From NCBI GenBank assembly GCA_964392385.1, contig CAYMPR010000001.1:1-64000 (forward strand): a stretch of 64,000 bases of DNA, written 5' to 3'. The stretch's first letter is position 1, and each line of letters opens with the position of its first letter. The DNA comes from MWEH01 sp964392385. GTDB lineage: Bacteria > Bacillota > Clostridia > Christensenellales > DTU072. The translations under genes were made by a program, and so were the position numbers. Below, piece after piece: positions 1 through 8,639 of the stretch. The notes beneath the pieces were generated by a model. That model was given only the letters and a program-made list of their open reading frames with translations. It did not search any database and had not been told where the DNA came from.

Positions 1-2
1 AC

Positions 3-2240
3 TCAGCAGCTACTAGAGTTTATGGGACGTTTAGTTTTGTGGACCCTAATGCTACTCCTTCAAGAGGCATCCAATCTGTACAAGTAAGGTTTAACCCATA
101 TAATGAAAATTATGAAGCTATAACATTTGCACTTGACATTACAATCGTGAAAAGAAAGGCCAATGTTAATTTCATATCTTCCAATGCGATTTATAATGGG
201 CTACCACAACTACCAATAATCAGAACTGACCCTGCTTTGAACATTGGGGTTAGATTCACTATTTATAAAGATGGTTTGCAAGTTAATAGCGCAATAAATG
301 TAGGTAGCTATCGAATAATTGCTTCAATTGCCGATGATAACTATGAAGGCTCAACAGTTCTTGAGGTTTATCAAATCACAAAAGCAAAAGCAATTTTGTC
401 TCAAAGTGTTATGCCTACGGCATCACCCATTGAATACAATCAAGCTTTAAATAAGAGTACTCTCTTAGGCGGAAGTATGGTTTATGTGAATAATGGAAGC
501 CCTGTTGCAGGCACTTTTAAATATATAAATAAAGATTTGATGCTTGGACCTGTTGGTACATACAATAATATCTCCTACCATTTTATCCCAGTAGATTTAA
601 ATAACTATGAAGTTTATGAATCTACTATATCTGTATCTGTTGTAAAAACCAACGCCACATTAATTGCAACTAATACTCAGTTTGTTTACGGAGAGCAAAT
701 TAGAAGACCGTTATTCATTTCAAACCCAGCAAATCTATCCGTGCAAAATAACGAGTTTGAGCTTGATATTAATAATATTGTGGATGTGGGAACGTATAGA
801 TATAACGCTTATATCAGTGATACCAATTATAAGGGGAGCGTTGTCTACAATATAACTGTCATAAAAAAGCAAGTTGAAGTTCAGTTTTATCTTGCTACTG
901 TCCCTGTTGATACATATAGAACTACTTTCGGGAATATAATTTATGCTAAATCAAAGATAAAAACAACATCATTAGTCCCAAGAGATATCCAATATGTAGA
1001 TGAAATAGAGAAGAATCTACAATATTATTATGGGCTAAGCAGTTCTTCAAGTGCATTTACATCGGTAACACCACCAGTAAGCATTGGTCAATATATAGTT
1101 TATGCAAAGATGAACCACAGAAACTATGAGTTAATGGAAAGTAGTTCCTGGATAACATATCAAGTTGCAAGAGCTGATGTACAAAGACTTGAGTTTGATT
1201 ACACATCTCTTTCCACACAGATTTATGGCTCAGTAACAATGCCTACAATTCTAGTAACTCCTTCCAATGTTAGTATCAAGGTTTCTTTCCCTGGATATGC
1301 TGCTATGCCCACTACTGCGGGTACACATAGTATTAGAGTTGAAGTTTTAGATAATAACTACAACCCTAGCTTTAGAAATGGAACATTTATTATTTTACCC
1401 AAAGAAATTAGTATAGAAAATATTATTGCGTATGATAAACCTGTCGATGGACTTAGCGACATTCAAGTAGAAGGGGATTTGGGCGGAGTTCTTCAGGGAG
1501 ATGAAGTTTTCTTAAAAATGAAAGCTAATACTGAAAGCAATGCAGTTACCGTAGGAACTCACGCTATTGTAATCAAGAGTTGGGAGCTTAAGGGACTCCA
1601 TGCATCAAATTATTCTGTAAGACCGCCAGTATATAGAATAAATGTAAAAATAACAAATAAAGTTGTTACTGATCCGAGTACTGATTCATATATTAGTTCT
1701 GCAACGGGCTTTAATAGTAATGTAACTGTATCTTTTAAGGATGTATATGATACCGTGAATAAAACAAACTTCTTGACAAGTATGATTGGGCAAAAAGCAA
1801 CTGTTCAAACAATATCTGTTAAAGAAAATGGATTAAATACTGTCCTTGATGAAAAGGTTAAGTTCTATGTTAAAATTCCAGAAGCATATTTGAATTCTGA
1901 AAATCTAGTTGTTGAGGGACTGGGAAATCTTGCAAATCAATCTATTACTTTCACTAGAGAAGGTGATTATATGACTTTCTATGCAGATACTTCTGGAGAG
2001 ATAATCTTTTATAATAATGATTTCCCGTATTGGATTATTATAGTAGCCGCTGTTATAGTTATGGTTATAATAGGCGTTGTGTTACTAGTTGTATTAATGC
2101 CAAAGAAAAAGAGAAAAGTTATTAATGCTAGCACTAGAAAAGCTTATGAGTTTACTCAGGAAGCAAAAGAACTAGAGGTTAAAGCAGAAGTATTAAGTAG
2201 AATACAGGAAAAAGAGAAGAAACGCAGATGGCGATTATGA
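3..2240 (+). CDS. MBG-repeat cell-surface protein, 5'-truncated by window start
   Basis: The frame is open from base 3, so the GTG at 39 is an internal codon and the gene begins upstream of the window. The visible part is a string of roughly 80-residue beta-rich MBG-type repeats (recurrent 'Y-x-x-x-I-x-I-x-K-x' linkers such as ITKAKAIL, VVKTNATL, VIKKQVEV, VARADVQR), followed by a YDG-like module from about base 1400. Near the C-terminus there is one membrane helix (YWIIIVAAVIVMVIIGVVLL), then KKKRK and a charged, probably helical cytosolic tail ending RRWRL. There is no LPXTG signal, so it looks like a type I anchored surface protein. MBG repeats are known from bacterial adhesin-like proteins; the ligand is unknown. 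It overlaps the next gene by a few bases, which suggests co-translation. Confidence 0.85.
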   Translation, partial: SAATRVYGTFSFVDPNATPSRGIQSVQVRFNPYNENYEAITFALDITIVKRKANVNFISSNAIYNGLPQLPIIRTDPALNIGVRFTIYKDGLQVNSAINVGSYRIIASIADDNYEGSTVLEVYQITKAKAILSQSVMPTASPIEYNQALNKSTLLGGSMVYVNNGSPVAGTFKYINKDLMLGPVGTYNNISYHFIPVDLNNYEVYESTISVSVVKTNATLIATNTQFVYGEQIRRPLFISNPANLSVQNNEFELDINNIVDVGTYRYNAYISDTNYKGSVVYNITVIKKQVEVQFYLATVPVDTYRTTFGNIIYAKSKIKTTSLVPRDIQYVDEIEKNLQYYYGLSSSSSAFTSVTPPVSIGQYIVYAKMNHRNYELMESSSWITYQVARADVQRLEFDYTSLSTQIYGSVTMPTILVTPSNVSIKVSFPGYAAMPTTAGTHSIRVEVLDNNYNPSFRNGTFIILPKEISIENIIAYDKPVDGLSDIQVEGDLGGVLQGDEVFLKMKANTESNAVTVGTHAIVIKSWELKGLHASNYSVRPPVYRINVKITNKVVTDPSTDSYISSATGFNSNVTVSFKDVYDTVNKTNFLTSMIGQKATVQTISVKENGLNTVLDEKVKFYVKIPEAYLNSENLVVEGLGNLANQSITFTREGDYMTFYADTSGEIIFYNNDFPYWIIIVAAVIVMVIIGVVLLVVLMPKKKRKVINASTRKAYEFTQEAKELEVKAEVLSRIQEKEKKRRWRL

Positions 2241-3934
2241 TAATAAAAAGAAAATTAATTTTATTATTATCGCCGATATTTCTTTTGGTTTCTATTTTTT
2301 TGTTTACAAACCTAGTTGCCTTTCCTCTTGCAAAAGCTGATAGTTCCTTAGGAGATGAAATTACAATTGAATATGTCGGAGAATCTACATATTCAAGTTC
2401 ATTTAGTGGCGCAAAGTATAAGATAATATCTCCCTCTAACACTCAAGATGTTCTCGTGGCATTTGAAGATGATTTTGAATGGCTTATAAAAGATGATTCC
2501 TATATAGGAGAAGAAATTCCATATATTTCTGTTAGTTCCTTAGCATCTAGCAACCCAGAATTATACACCTCCCCAGTATTAAACTCTCAAACAAATAAAT
2601 ACGAATCTTTTGTTATATTAAGATCAAACGGAGATTTATATAGTAAATGCACTGTAAATGATGGATTAAACACAGAATTTGAGTATGCATTAAGAGTAAA
2701 ATCAATTGATTGGGTTGGCCCAAGAATATTGATTGAAACCGAGGACTATTGGGTAGACTGGACCTCAAACAAGTACATTACCCATTATTCAGTGGAATTC
2801 ACAGATACTTTTTTAGGGCTTCGATATCCGACAGAATCAAGTGGCATGAAATCGGTTGAGGTGTTTTACATTAATAGAAGTTTATCTGATATAGTTAACG
2901 AAAATATTTCTAATCCTAGCAATTTAAACCCAGCTGTAGATATCGAGGGAATAAAGGAAGATGCTGGTTATGTCACTGTTGCTGAATTTAATAACGTTAT
3001 GGAAAACACGCCTTTAAGCTTTGATATATCTGACTCTGGATATTATTACTATGTTGCTCTAGATTTTGTTGGAAATATTACTTTAGGGTTTTTGGGCCTG
3101 TATACTCAATTGTCCCAGGAAGGGTTCGATTTACCGATGGCAAATGGCTCTTCGCGTAATGTCTATTCTTACTTTCAAGAGGCTAAACTAGATATCGCAT
3201 CATTTACTGGGATAATAAGTCAAACAAGAGTAGATAAACTTCAGCAAGCATTAGACACCTCATATTTTGCTTTTTTAATGGGGGAGACGCCTGAAGAATT
3301 AAGAAATTATTACGACTTATTCGTGGCAGAATGGGCTAAGTTTAAAGAGGGCAAGACAAAAGCGTTTTTTGAAATAGATTATTCTAAACCGGATGACTTC
3401 TCGTTATCATTTTTATGCACGAATCTCAATAAGGATACAATAGAATGCATAAATGGTGATGAAATTATTTTAGATGTTAGAATTAATAAACTAGATGAAG
3501 GAGCATTTAATACTGATTCTGGTCTTAGTTATCTTTTAGTGAATAATGATTCTTATAATGTGGTTTATAAAATAGAGTATTCTGTAAAACTAAATGGAAT
3601 CAAAATTGTTCCTAAAACACCACTATTTTTTGATTTTGTTCATAACCAAACCCTAAGTAATATATCTGTCATTTCTACGGTTGATGGAGATAATCCCCAG
3701 TTATTATCATGTGAAAACGGGTTAAACTACATTCGTATCTCTTCAATTCTATCGAATAGGGAATTTTATATTGTCGGTCAAGAAACAAATACAATAGGTA
3801 AAGATGATAGCACATTCGTCTTGGTATCTTTGATAATAATGTCAACTTTATCTGGAGGAGCCTTCTTGTTTTTAACAATATGGGTAGAAAAGCAAAGAAG
3901 AGATTATAATAAATTATTGGTTAATAAACTATAA
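2228..3934 (+). CDS. Uncharacterised secreted type I membrane protein
   Basis: I do not recognise a family for this 568-residue protein. It has a basic N-terminus and a hydrophobic signal segment (about residues 8-34) with a plausible signal peptidase site after AKA (AKA/DSS). The ectodomain is long, aromatic- and acid-rich, and contains two cysteines near residues 400-410. A C-terminal membrane helix (about 530-553) is followed by a short basic tail, EKQRRDYNKLLVNKL. The start overlaps the preceding MBG gene by 13 bases; a second in-frame ATG at 2237 overlaps that gene's TGA as ATGA and is equally possible. Overlap and matching topology suggest it is expressed with, and may act beside, the upstream surface protein. 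That is inference only. Confidence 0.7.
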   Translation: MAIMIIKRKLILLLSPIFLLVSIFLFTNLVAFPLAKADSSLGDEITIEYVGESTYSSSFSGAKYKIISPSNTQDVLVAFEDDFEWLIKDDSYIGEEIPYISVSSLASSNPELYTSPVLNSQTNKYESFVILRSNGDLYSKCTVNDGLNTEFEYALRVKSIDWVGPRILIETEDYWVDWTSNKYITHYSVEFTDTFLGLRYPTESSGMKSVEVFYINRSLSDIVNENISNPSNLNPAVDIEGIKEDAGYVTVAEFNNVMENTPLSFDISDSGYYYYVALDFVGNITLGFLGLYTQLSQEGFDLPMANGSSRNVYSYFQEAKLDIASFTGIISQTRVDKLQQALDTSYFAFLMGETPEELRNYYDLFVAEWAKFKEGKTKAFFEIDYSKPDDFSLSFLCTNLNKDTIECINGDEIILDVRINKLDEGAFNTDSGLSYLLVNNDSYNVVYKIEYSVKLNGIKIVPKTPLFFDFVHNQTLSNISVISTVDGDNPQLLSCENGLNYIRISSILSNREFYIVGQETNTIGKDDSTFVLVSLIIMSTLSGGAFLFLTIWVEKQRRDYNKLLVNKL

Positions 3935-3939
3935 CTTTC

Positions 3940-3977
3940 TTATTGAGTTTTGGCAGAAAGTGGCTTTATCTCAATAA
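3940..3977 (+). terminator. Inverted repeat downstream of 2228-3934 gene (weak terminator or leader element)
   Basis: TTATTGAG (3940-3947) and CTCAATAA (3970-3977) are perfect 8-base complements around a 22-base loop. No T-tract follows, so intrinsic termination is doubtful; it could equally be an element in the leader of the next gene. Confidence 0.3.
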
Positions 3978-4014
3978 TTGATAATAAATAATTAATAATC
4001 GAAATATTTTGAAA

Positions 4015-4042
4015 GGCAAAAGATATCACATATCCTTTTGCC
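4015..4042 (+). promoter_or_regulatory. Stem-loop in the leader of the phosphoesterase gene
   Basis: GGCAAAAG (4015-4022) pairs with CTTTTGCC (4035-4042), extended by ATAT/ATAT around a CAC loop with one bulged C. It lies 50 bases before the preferred start at 4093 and has no following T-tract. It does not match any riboswitch consensus I can recall. It could be an RNA hairpin or a dyad operator. Confidence 0.35.
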
Positions 4043-4092
4043 GAGAAACTAGATATATTACTTGGTGGAAAAATTATCGTGGGGGAATAAAG

Positions 4093-7000
4093 ATGCGTAG
4101 AATAACCTTATCAATAGTATTTTTTGTTATTTTTTCAGTGCTTATAATATCTATAAGTGCAGTAAGCAGTAAAGTGGTTGCACTTGCTGCGCCAGAATTT
4201 TCACCTTCTTCTGGTTCATCTGTGGTTCTTGCTCATTTAACTGATACTCACTATTATCCTCTAAATTATTGTGATAATGGAAACAATGAAGATTTTAATA
4301 AAGAGGTTATAGGCGCTACAAAGCTCTTAGTTGAGAATCAGATTATGGTTGAAGAAACCATTGCTAATTTGAAAAACCCATCGTTAAATGGACAAATTAT
4401 TAATTTGGATTACATTCTAGTCTCGGGCGACATAACTCTAGATGGCGAAATACAATCTCATTATGAAATTGCAAATATGCTTAGAGAATTACAAAATACG
4501 ATAAGAATAACTAATCCCAATTTTCAAATTTTTTGTTCCCCAGGTAATCATGATTTATATAATCCTGATGCTAGGTCTATAAAGGAGTATTTGCAACTTC
4601 AAGGAAAGCAACTTAGTATTACTAGACTAGATTATAGTTATTTATATTCTGGACTCGGGCAACCGGATTTTTCTGATGAACAACTCGATTTATATTATCA
4701 GTCAATAGCCAACAGAATCTTATTTAACAACTTACCTTTTACGCCTTTTGCCGACAAATACTACGTAAGAAGTTATAATGCATCAAATCTTACAATGTAT
4801 TACCAAAGAGGCCCTATTTATTCACTATCTGAAGATTATTTGCCATCAGAACTTTCATTTTTAGCAATTAATGAAGAAGATAAGGTTGCCTATTTTTGCC
4901 CAGATGAAGAGCTTTCAAGTATCGAGCGTGGGCATGTAGGTGGAGGAAAAATATTTAACGAAACGATTGAATGGTTAGATGGGATAGAAATTCCAGACAA
5001 CTTTTTGAAAATTGCAGTTATGCATCATAATGTAATCCCACACTTTTCAATGCAAGATTCTATCCTGAAAGACTTTACCTTGTATCGCTGGCGAGAAATG
5101 GCTGACTATTTAGCAGATTCTGGTTATAGGTATTCATTTACCGGTCATATGCATGCTCATGATGTTGTATCGCACATCTCTCAAAATGGTAACTCTATTA
5201 CGGATTCGCAAACTGGTTCCTCATCAGGGTATTTAGGGGCAACAAGGATTGCAAAAATTGAAAGGGGAACTTTTGGCCAGAAATATGCTGAAAATTATAG
5301 TAGTTTTTTACTGCCTTTGATCGAAGCAGATTTTACAAGGCTATTTGACGAAGGATATTTGCTCTCTGAAGAGCAAACTTTAAGTTTTAGTGAACCTTGG
5401 AAATATTATCTTGATTACAATAATTTGAGGGTTTTTATTGAAAAAAGAGGAGATACTTACATATGCATTAACTGTGGTGATTATGCAGTTCAAAAGCTTT
5501 TTTATGAAATCATCGATAGTTTAAGACTATTATATCTAAATCCTGAGTTTATTGGTGGTTTAGGAGAAATGGTAGAACAACTTTTAGCAAATATTTCTTC
5601 AAGTATTAATTTTAGCGCTCTGCCAATTGCTGCATTAGTAGACAACATCATTAGACACATAGAAACTAATGCTCTTATTAATTATGAATTCAATCCATCC
5701 TTTGAGGGAGAGTTTCTAGATATTGAAGAGGGGATAGCAAGGGGGGACTTGGGCGCTAAATTAAGCGGAAAAATTACAGAACTTGCTTACGACATTATTA
5801 ATCTTAAACTAAACAATACTAACGTTACCTTTTTTGATACTATCATGTTTGCGTATACTGGACATCAAATAGGAAATGAACCTTATAACGAGTATTTGGG
5901 CAAGCCATTTTCTGAATATGAAAAGGCAATGGAGGGTTTAAAAAACGGGGATCTTATTAGACAATTAATGGAAATACTATTAGATAATAAGGATGGTCTA
6001 CTTGGGACATTATTGCCACTTTTTTCGGAACCAATTAATCTTTCTTATGGGCTAGATAATGAAGAAATTAGTTCGCTTGAAGACTTGTTAGAAACATTGT
6101 TCTTAGTTACTACGGGTTCAAGGACAACTTTCGATTTAAGTCAATTTGAGCTTTACGATTTTTTGGAAGCAATAGTCCCCAAAATAGGAAATCTTTTACC
6201 TTCGGCCCCAGATTTACTGGTTAACCTGAAGTTTGAACAAAATGCTCTTGATACCATTTCAAACTTGATTAATAGTTATGTGACAAATAGCCTATATACT
6301 GGACTTGGTGAAATAGCCTATTCAATAGTGCTATCTTTTAGTTCAGATGAATATCCTGATGGCAATACATCTCAATGGACCCTTCATCCCGTTACTCCAG
6401 GAGAAGCGGTTTCATTTATTGAGGGGGATATTACTTTTTTACCATCAATTGAAAATGGTTTTTTACCAAGTATGTTAACAGTTAATTTTGGTAAGGATCC
6501 TAAATCATCCAAAAATTTTACCTGGTTTACTGACAGAAGGGTTAAGGGATCAACAATCCAATATGTAGAGAATATCGTTTCTACGCAAGATTTTCATAAC
6601 ATGAATAAAACTGAAGTTAATGGCTCATACCAGTATTTTGCCACTACTACTCCTAGTATAGATGTAGGTGTTTTTGCATCATTGATGGACATAGAAATAG
6701 GGAAACATACAGTTTCTCTAAATAATTTGAAGGCTGATACTAATTATTCGTATAGAGTGGGGGATAGTGACCTTGACTATTGGAGTCCTATATTTAATTT
6801 TAAGACAGCTCCCCAAGAAGATAACACTCCATTCGATGTTTTGCTGATGTCTGATTTGCAAGGATATTCAATTAACACATATAAAAATGCCCAAAAAATA
6901 ATAAATAATATAGATACTGTATTCCCTCAGGGATATAATCTAGTAATTAATTGTGGTGATAGTGTTGATAATTCAAAAAATATTAAACATTGGGAATATT

Positions 7001-7869
7001 TGTTAAATGGGATGGGCTCTTTTTGGCCCAACACATCAAGTGTTAATGCTTTGGGAAATCATGAAGAATATATGTATACTCAGCCGAACGCAGAATTTCC
7101 ATCAGATTATCTGAATACTAGCGATCAAACATTGATTTGGGATAGTGAGTATAATTATGGCACTTGGCATTATAATTATGATCCATCATACCAGCAAGAT
7201 CCACAGTTACTATACTATAGTTTTGACTATAGTGGTGTTCATTTTACAATTTTAGATACAAATGATCCGGATATTTCTAAAAAAACTGGGCAACAATATA
7301 ATTGGTTAACTAATGATTTATCTCAAACCAATAAGATAAAAGTTATTATTATGCATAAAGGCTTGTTTTCTGCTGGTTCTCACTCGGAAGATTTGGATGT
7401 CATAAAAATTAAAAACAATCTAGCACCAATCTTTTTCGATATGGGAGTTTCAGTAGTATTCCAAGGACACGACCACACCTATACTGAAAGTTATTATCTC
7501 GATGGAGAAGGGAATATACTAGAAAACGAAAATCAAGGGAAGAGCTTAATATCTGGGCCTGGCGTGCTGTATATTACTCTTGGAACGATGGGCGATAAAT
7601 ACTATAATTACATCAGTGGTGAAAATAATTATTTTGAATTTGGAGATTCTATACACAATCCAACTTTAAGTAATCCAACATTTGGTAAGCTTAGCTTTGA
7701 TGGTTCAAAGTTGTTTTATACGGGATATAGTTTTGATCTTGAGAAAGAAGAAGCTATTGAAGTTAGAAAAATAGGAGGACTAGATATTACTAGTTTTTCA
7801 GTTGTTATTTCAGCAGTGACAGCTTTTTGTTTTGCGTTGGTAATAGGGCTTAAATCATTAAAAAGATAG
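4093..7869 (+). CDS. Exported tandem-domain metallophosphoesterase
   Basis: ATG 4093 is preferred over the in-frame TTG at 4009 because GGGGG lies just upstream and the signal peptide (about residues 1-33, ending ALAA) then sits at the N-terminus. Two calcineurin-like phosphoesterase domains are present in 1258 residues. Domain 1 shows D51-x-H53, G112-D113, GNHD 151-154, H311-H312 and GHMHAHD 351-357. Domain 2 is purple-acid-phosphatase-like: an Fn3-like segment (about 790-895), D921, G955-D956, GNHE 988-991, IMHKG, then GHDH 1125-1128. The PAP chromophore tyrosine of GDxxY appears to be missing (GDSVDN). A C-terminal membrane helix (about 1230-1252) ends in a short basic tail. Both metal-binding sets look intact, so it is probably an ecto-phosphatase or nucleotidase; the substrate is unknown. 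Confidence 0.85.
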   Translation: MRRITLSIVFFVIFSVLIISISAVSSKVVALAAPEFSPSSGSSVVLAHLTDTHYYPLNYCDNGNNEDFNKEVIGATKLLVENQIMVEETIANLKNPSLNGQIINLDYILVSGDITLDGEIQSHYEIANMLRELQNTIRITNPNFQIFCSPGNHDLYNPDARSIKEYLQLQGKQLSITRLDYSYLYSGLGQPDFSDEQLDLYYQSIANRILFNNLPFTPFADKYYVRSYNASNLTMYYQRGPIYSLSEDYLPSELSFLAINEEDKVAYFCPDEELSSIERGHVGGGKIFNETIEWLDGIEIPDNFLKIAVMHHNVIPHFSMQDSILKDFTLYRWREMADYLADSGYRYSFTGHMHAHDVVSHISQNGNSITDSQTGSSSGYLGATRIAKIERGTFGQKYAENYSSFLLPLIEADFTRLFDEGYLLSEEQTLSFSEPWKYYLDYNNLRVFIEKRGDTYICINCGDYAVQKLFYEIIDSLRLLYLNPEFIGGLGEMVEQLLANISSSINFSALPIAALVDNIIRHIETNALINYEFNPSFEGEFLDIEEGIARGDLGAKLSGKITELAYDIINLKLNNTNVTFFDTIMFAYTGHQIGNEPYNEYLGKPFSEYEKAMEGLKNGDLIRQLMEILLDNKDGLLGTLLPLFSEPINLSYGLDNEEISSLEDLLETLFLVTTGSRTTFDLSQFELYDFLEAIVPKIGNLLPSAPDLLVNLKFEQNALDTISNLINSYVTNSLYTGLGEIAYSIVLSFSSDEYPDGNTSQWTLHPVTPGEAVSFIEGDITFLPSIENGFLPSMLTVNFGKDPKSSKNFTWFTDRRVKGSTIQYVENIVSTQDFHNMNKTEVNGSYQYFATTTPSIDVGVFASLMDIEIGKHTVSLNNLKADTNYSYRVGDSDLDYWSPIFNFKTAPQEDNTPFDVLLMSDLQGYSINTYKNAQKIINNIDTVFPQGYNLVINCGDSVDNSKNIKHWEYLLNGMGSFWPNTSSVNALGNHEEYMYTQPNAEFPSDYLNTSDQTLIWDSEYNYGTWHYNYDPSYQQDPQLLYYSFDYSGVHFTILDTNDPDISKKTGQQYNWLTNDLSQTNKIKVIIMHKGLFSAGSHSEDLDVIKIKNNLAPIFFDMGVSVVFQGHDHTYTESYYLDGEGNILENENQGKSLISGPGVLYITLGTMGDKYYNYISGENNYFEFGDSIHNPTLSNPTFGKLSFDGSKLFYTGYSFDLEKEEAIEVRKIGGLDITSFSVVISAVTAFCFALVIGLKSLKR

Positions 7870-7936
7870 TACGGAATTTTTATTAAATTTATAAAACACG
7901 TTACTTGTTGGCTCAATTAAAGAGTATATAATATGC

Positions 7937-7965
7937 CAAAAACCACTGCATAACAGTGGTTTTTG
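7937..7965. terminator. Bidirectional intrinsic terminator
   Basis: AAAAACCACTG, then a 5-base loop, then CAGTGGTTTTT. A- and T-tracts flank both arms, so the hairpin can stop the + strand phosphoesterase transcript and the convergent tRNA transcript. Confidence 0.85.
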
Positions 7966-7966
7966 T

Positions 7967-8053
7967 TGGTGCCGTTAGTCGGACTTGAACCGACATGATG
8001 TTGCCACCGAGGGATTTTAAGTCCCTTGCGTCTGCCTATTCCGCCATAACGGC
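7967..8053 (-). tRNA. tRNA-Leu (UAA)
   Basis: The minus strand reads GCCGTTA...TAACGGC-A-CCA with CCA encoded (TGG at 7967-7969). The anticodon arm is AGGGA-CTTAAAA-TCCCT, giving anticodon UAA. The long variable arm is typical of class II tRNA-Leu. The T-arm GTTCAAGTC is intact. It lies 5 bases downstream of tRNA-Cys and is very likely co-transcribed with it. Confidence 0.95.
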
Positions 8054-8058
8054 ATAAT

Positions 8059-8132
<74 letters not shown>

Positions 8133-8148
8133 ATTTCGTACTTTTGCT

Positions 8149-8178
8149 AGTATATCACAAGCTTTATATGTTGTCCAA
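8149..8178 (-). promoter_or_regulatory. Promoter for tRNA-Cys/tRNA-Leu
   Basis: On the minus strand TTGGAC (8173-8178), an 18-base spacer, then TATACT (8149-8154), 16 bases before the tRNA-Cys 5' end. Confidence 0.65.
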
Positions 8179-8298
8179 TATTTTGGAAAATATCCTTAAA
8201 TCAACTATTATAATTTATAGAAACTAATTTTAGATAATCGCAAGAAGGAATGAGATAATGAGCCAGTTTGAAGATAAACAAGGATAAATGAATGGAAA

Positions 8299-8325
8299 TA
8301 AAAAAACACCCAGTAAAAGGGTGTT
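8299..8325 (-). terminator. Intrinsic terminator of tRNA-Gly
   Basis: Read on the minus strand: AAACACCC, TTTTACT loop, GGGTGTTT followed by a run of T. It starts one base after the encoded CCA. Confidence 0.9.
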
Positions 8326-8400
8326 TGGAGCGAAAGACGGGATTTGAACCCGCAACAACTGCCTTGGGAAGGCAGGGCTCTACCGTTGAACTACTTTCGC
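8326..8400 (-). tRNA. tRNA-Gly (CCC)
   Basis: The minus strand has acceptor GCGAAAG...CTTTCGC, discriminator U and encoded CCA (TGG at 8326-8328). The anticodon arm is CTGCC-TTCCCAA-GGCAG, giving CCC. The T-arm GGTTCAAATCC is intact. It has its own promoter and terminator. Confidence 0.95.
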
Positions 8401-8408
8401 ATGGAAAC

Positions 8409-8437
8409 ATTATACTACATGATATTTTACTCAGCAA
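8409..8437 (-). promoter_or_regulatory. Promoter for tRNA-Gly
   Basis: Minus strand TTGCTG (8432-8437), 17-base spacer, TATAAT (8409-8414), 9 bases from the tRNA 5' end. Confidence 0.7.
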
Positions 8438-8570
8438 GTATATCAATATTAGTTAGCATTTTTAATAGCTTTGAAATTTTGGGTTAATACAATCGTGCAA
8501 AATATTGCTATGATTTGAACTATTTTATAAATGTAATGAGCTGCCTTTTTTAGGAGCTATAACGATTAAG

Positions 8571-8599
8571 TTGACATTATTTTACTTTTAATTTACAAT
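8571..8599 (+). promoter_or_regulatory. Promoter of the MalT/BTAD-like regulator gene
   Basis: Consensus TTGACA (8571-8576), 17-base spacer, TACAAT (8594-8599), about 40 bases before the start codon. Confidence 0.65.
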
Positions 8600-8639
8600 T
8601 ATATTATAAAAAATAATATTATACGAGGGGGTATGCATT

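Noticed and set aside
4011..4092. Known riboswitch (c-di-GMP or similar) before the phosphoesterase
   Set aside because: Only one stem is clear and the required conserved loops are not present; kept only as an unassigned stem-loop.
8201..8446. 81-codon minus-strand frame
   Set aside because: Runs through the tRNA-Gly gene and its terminator.
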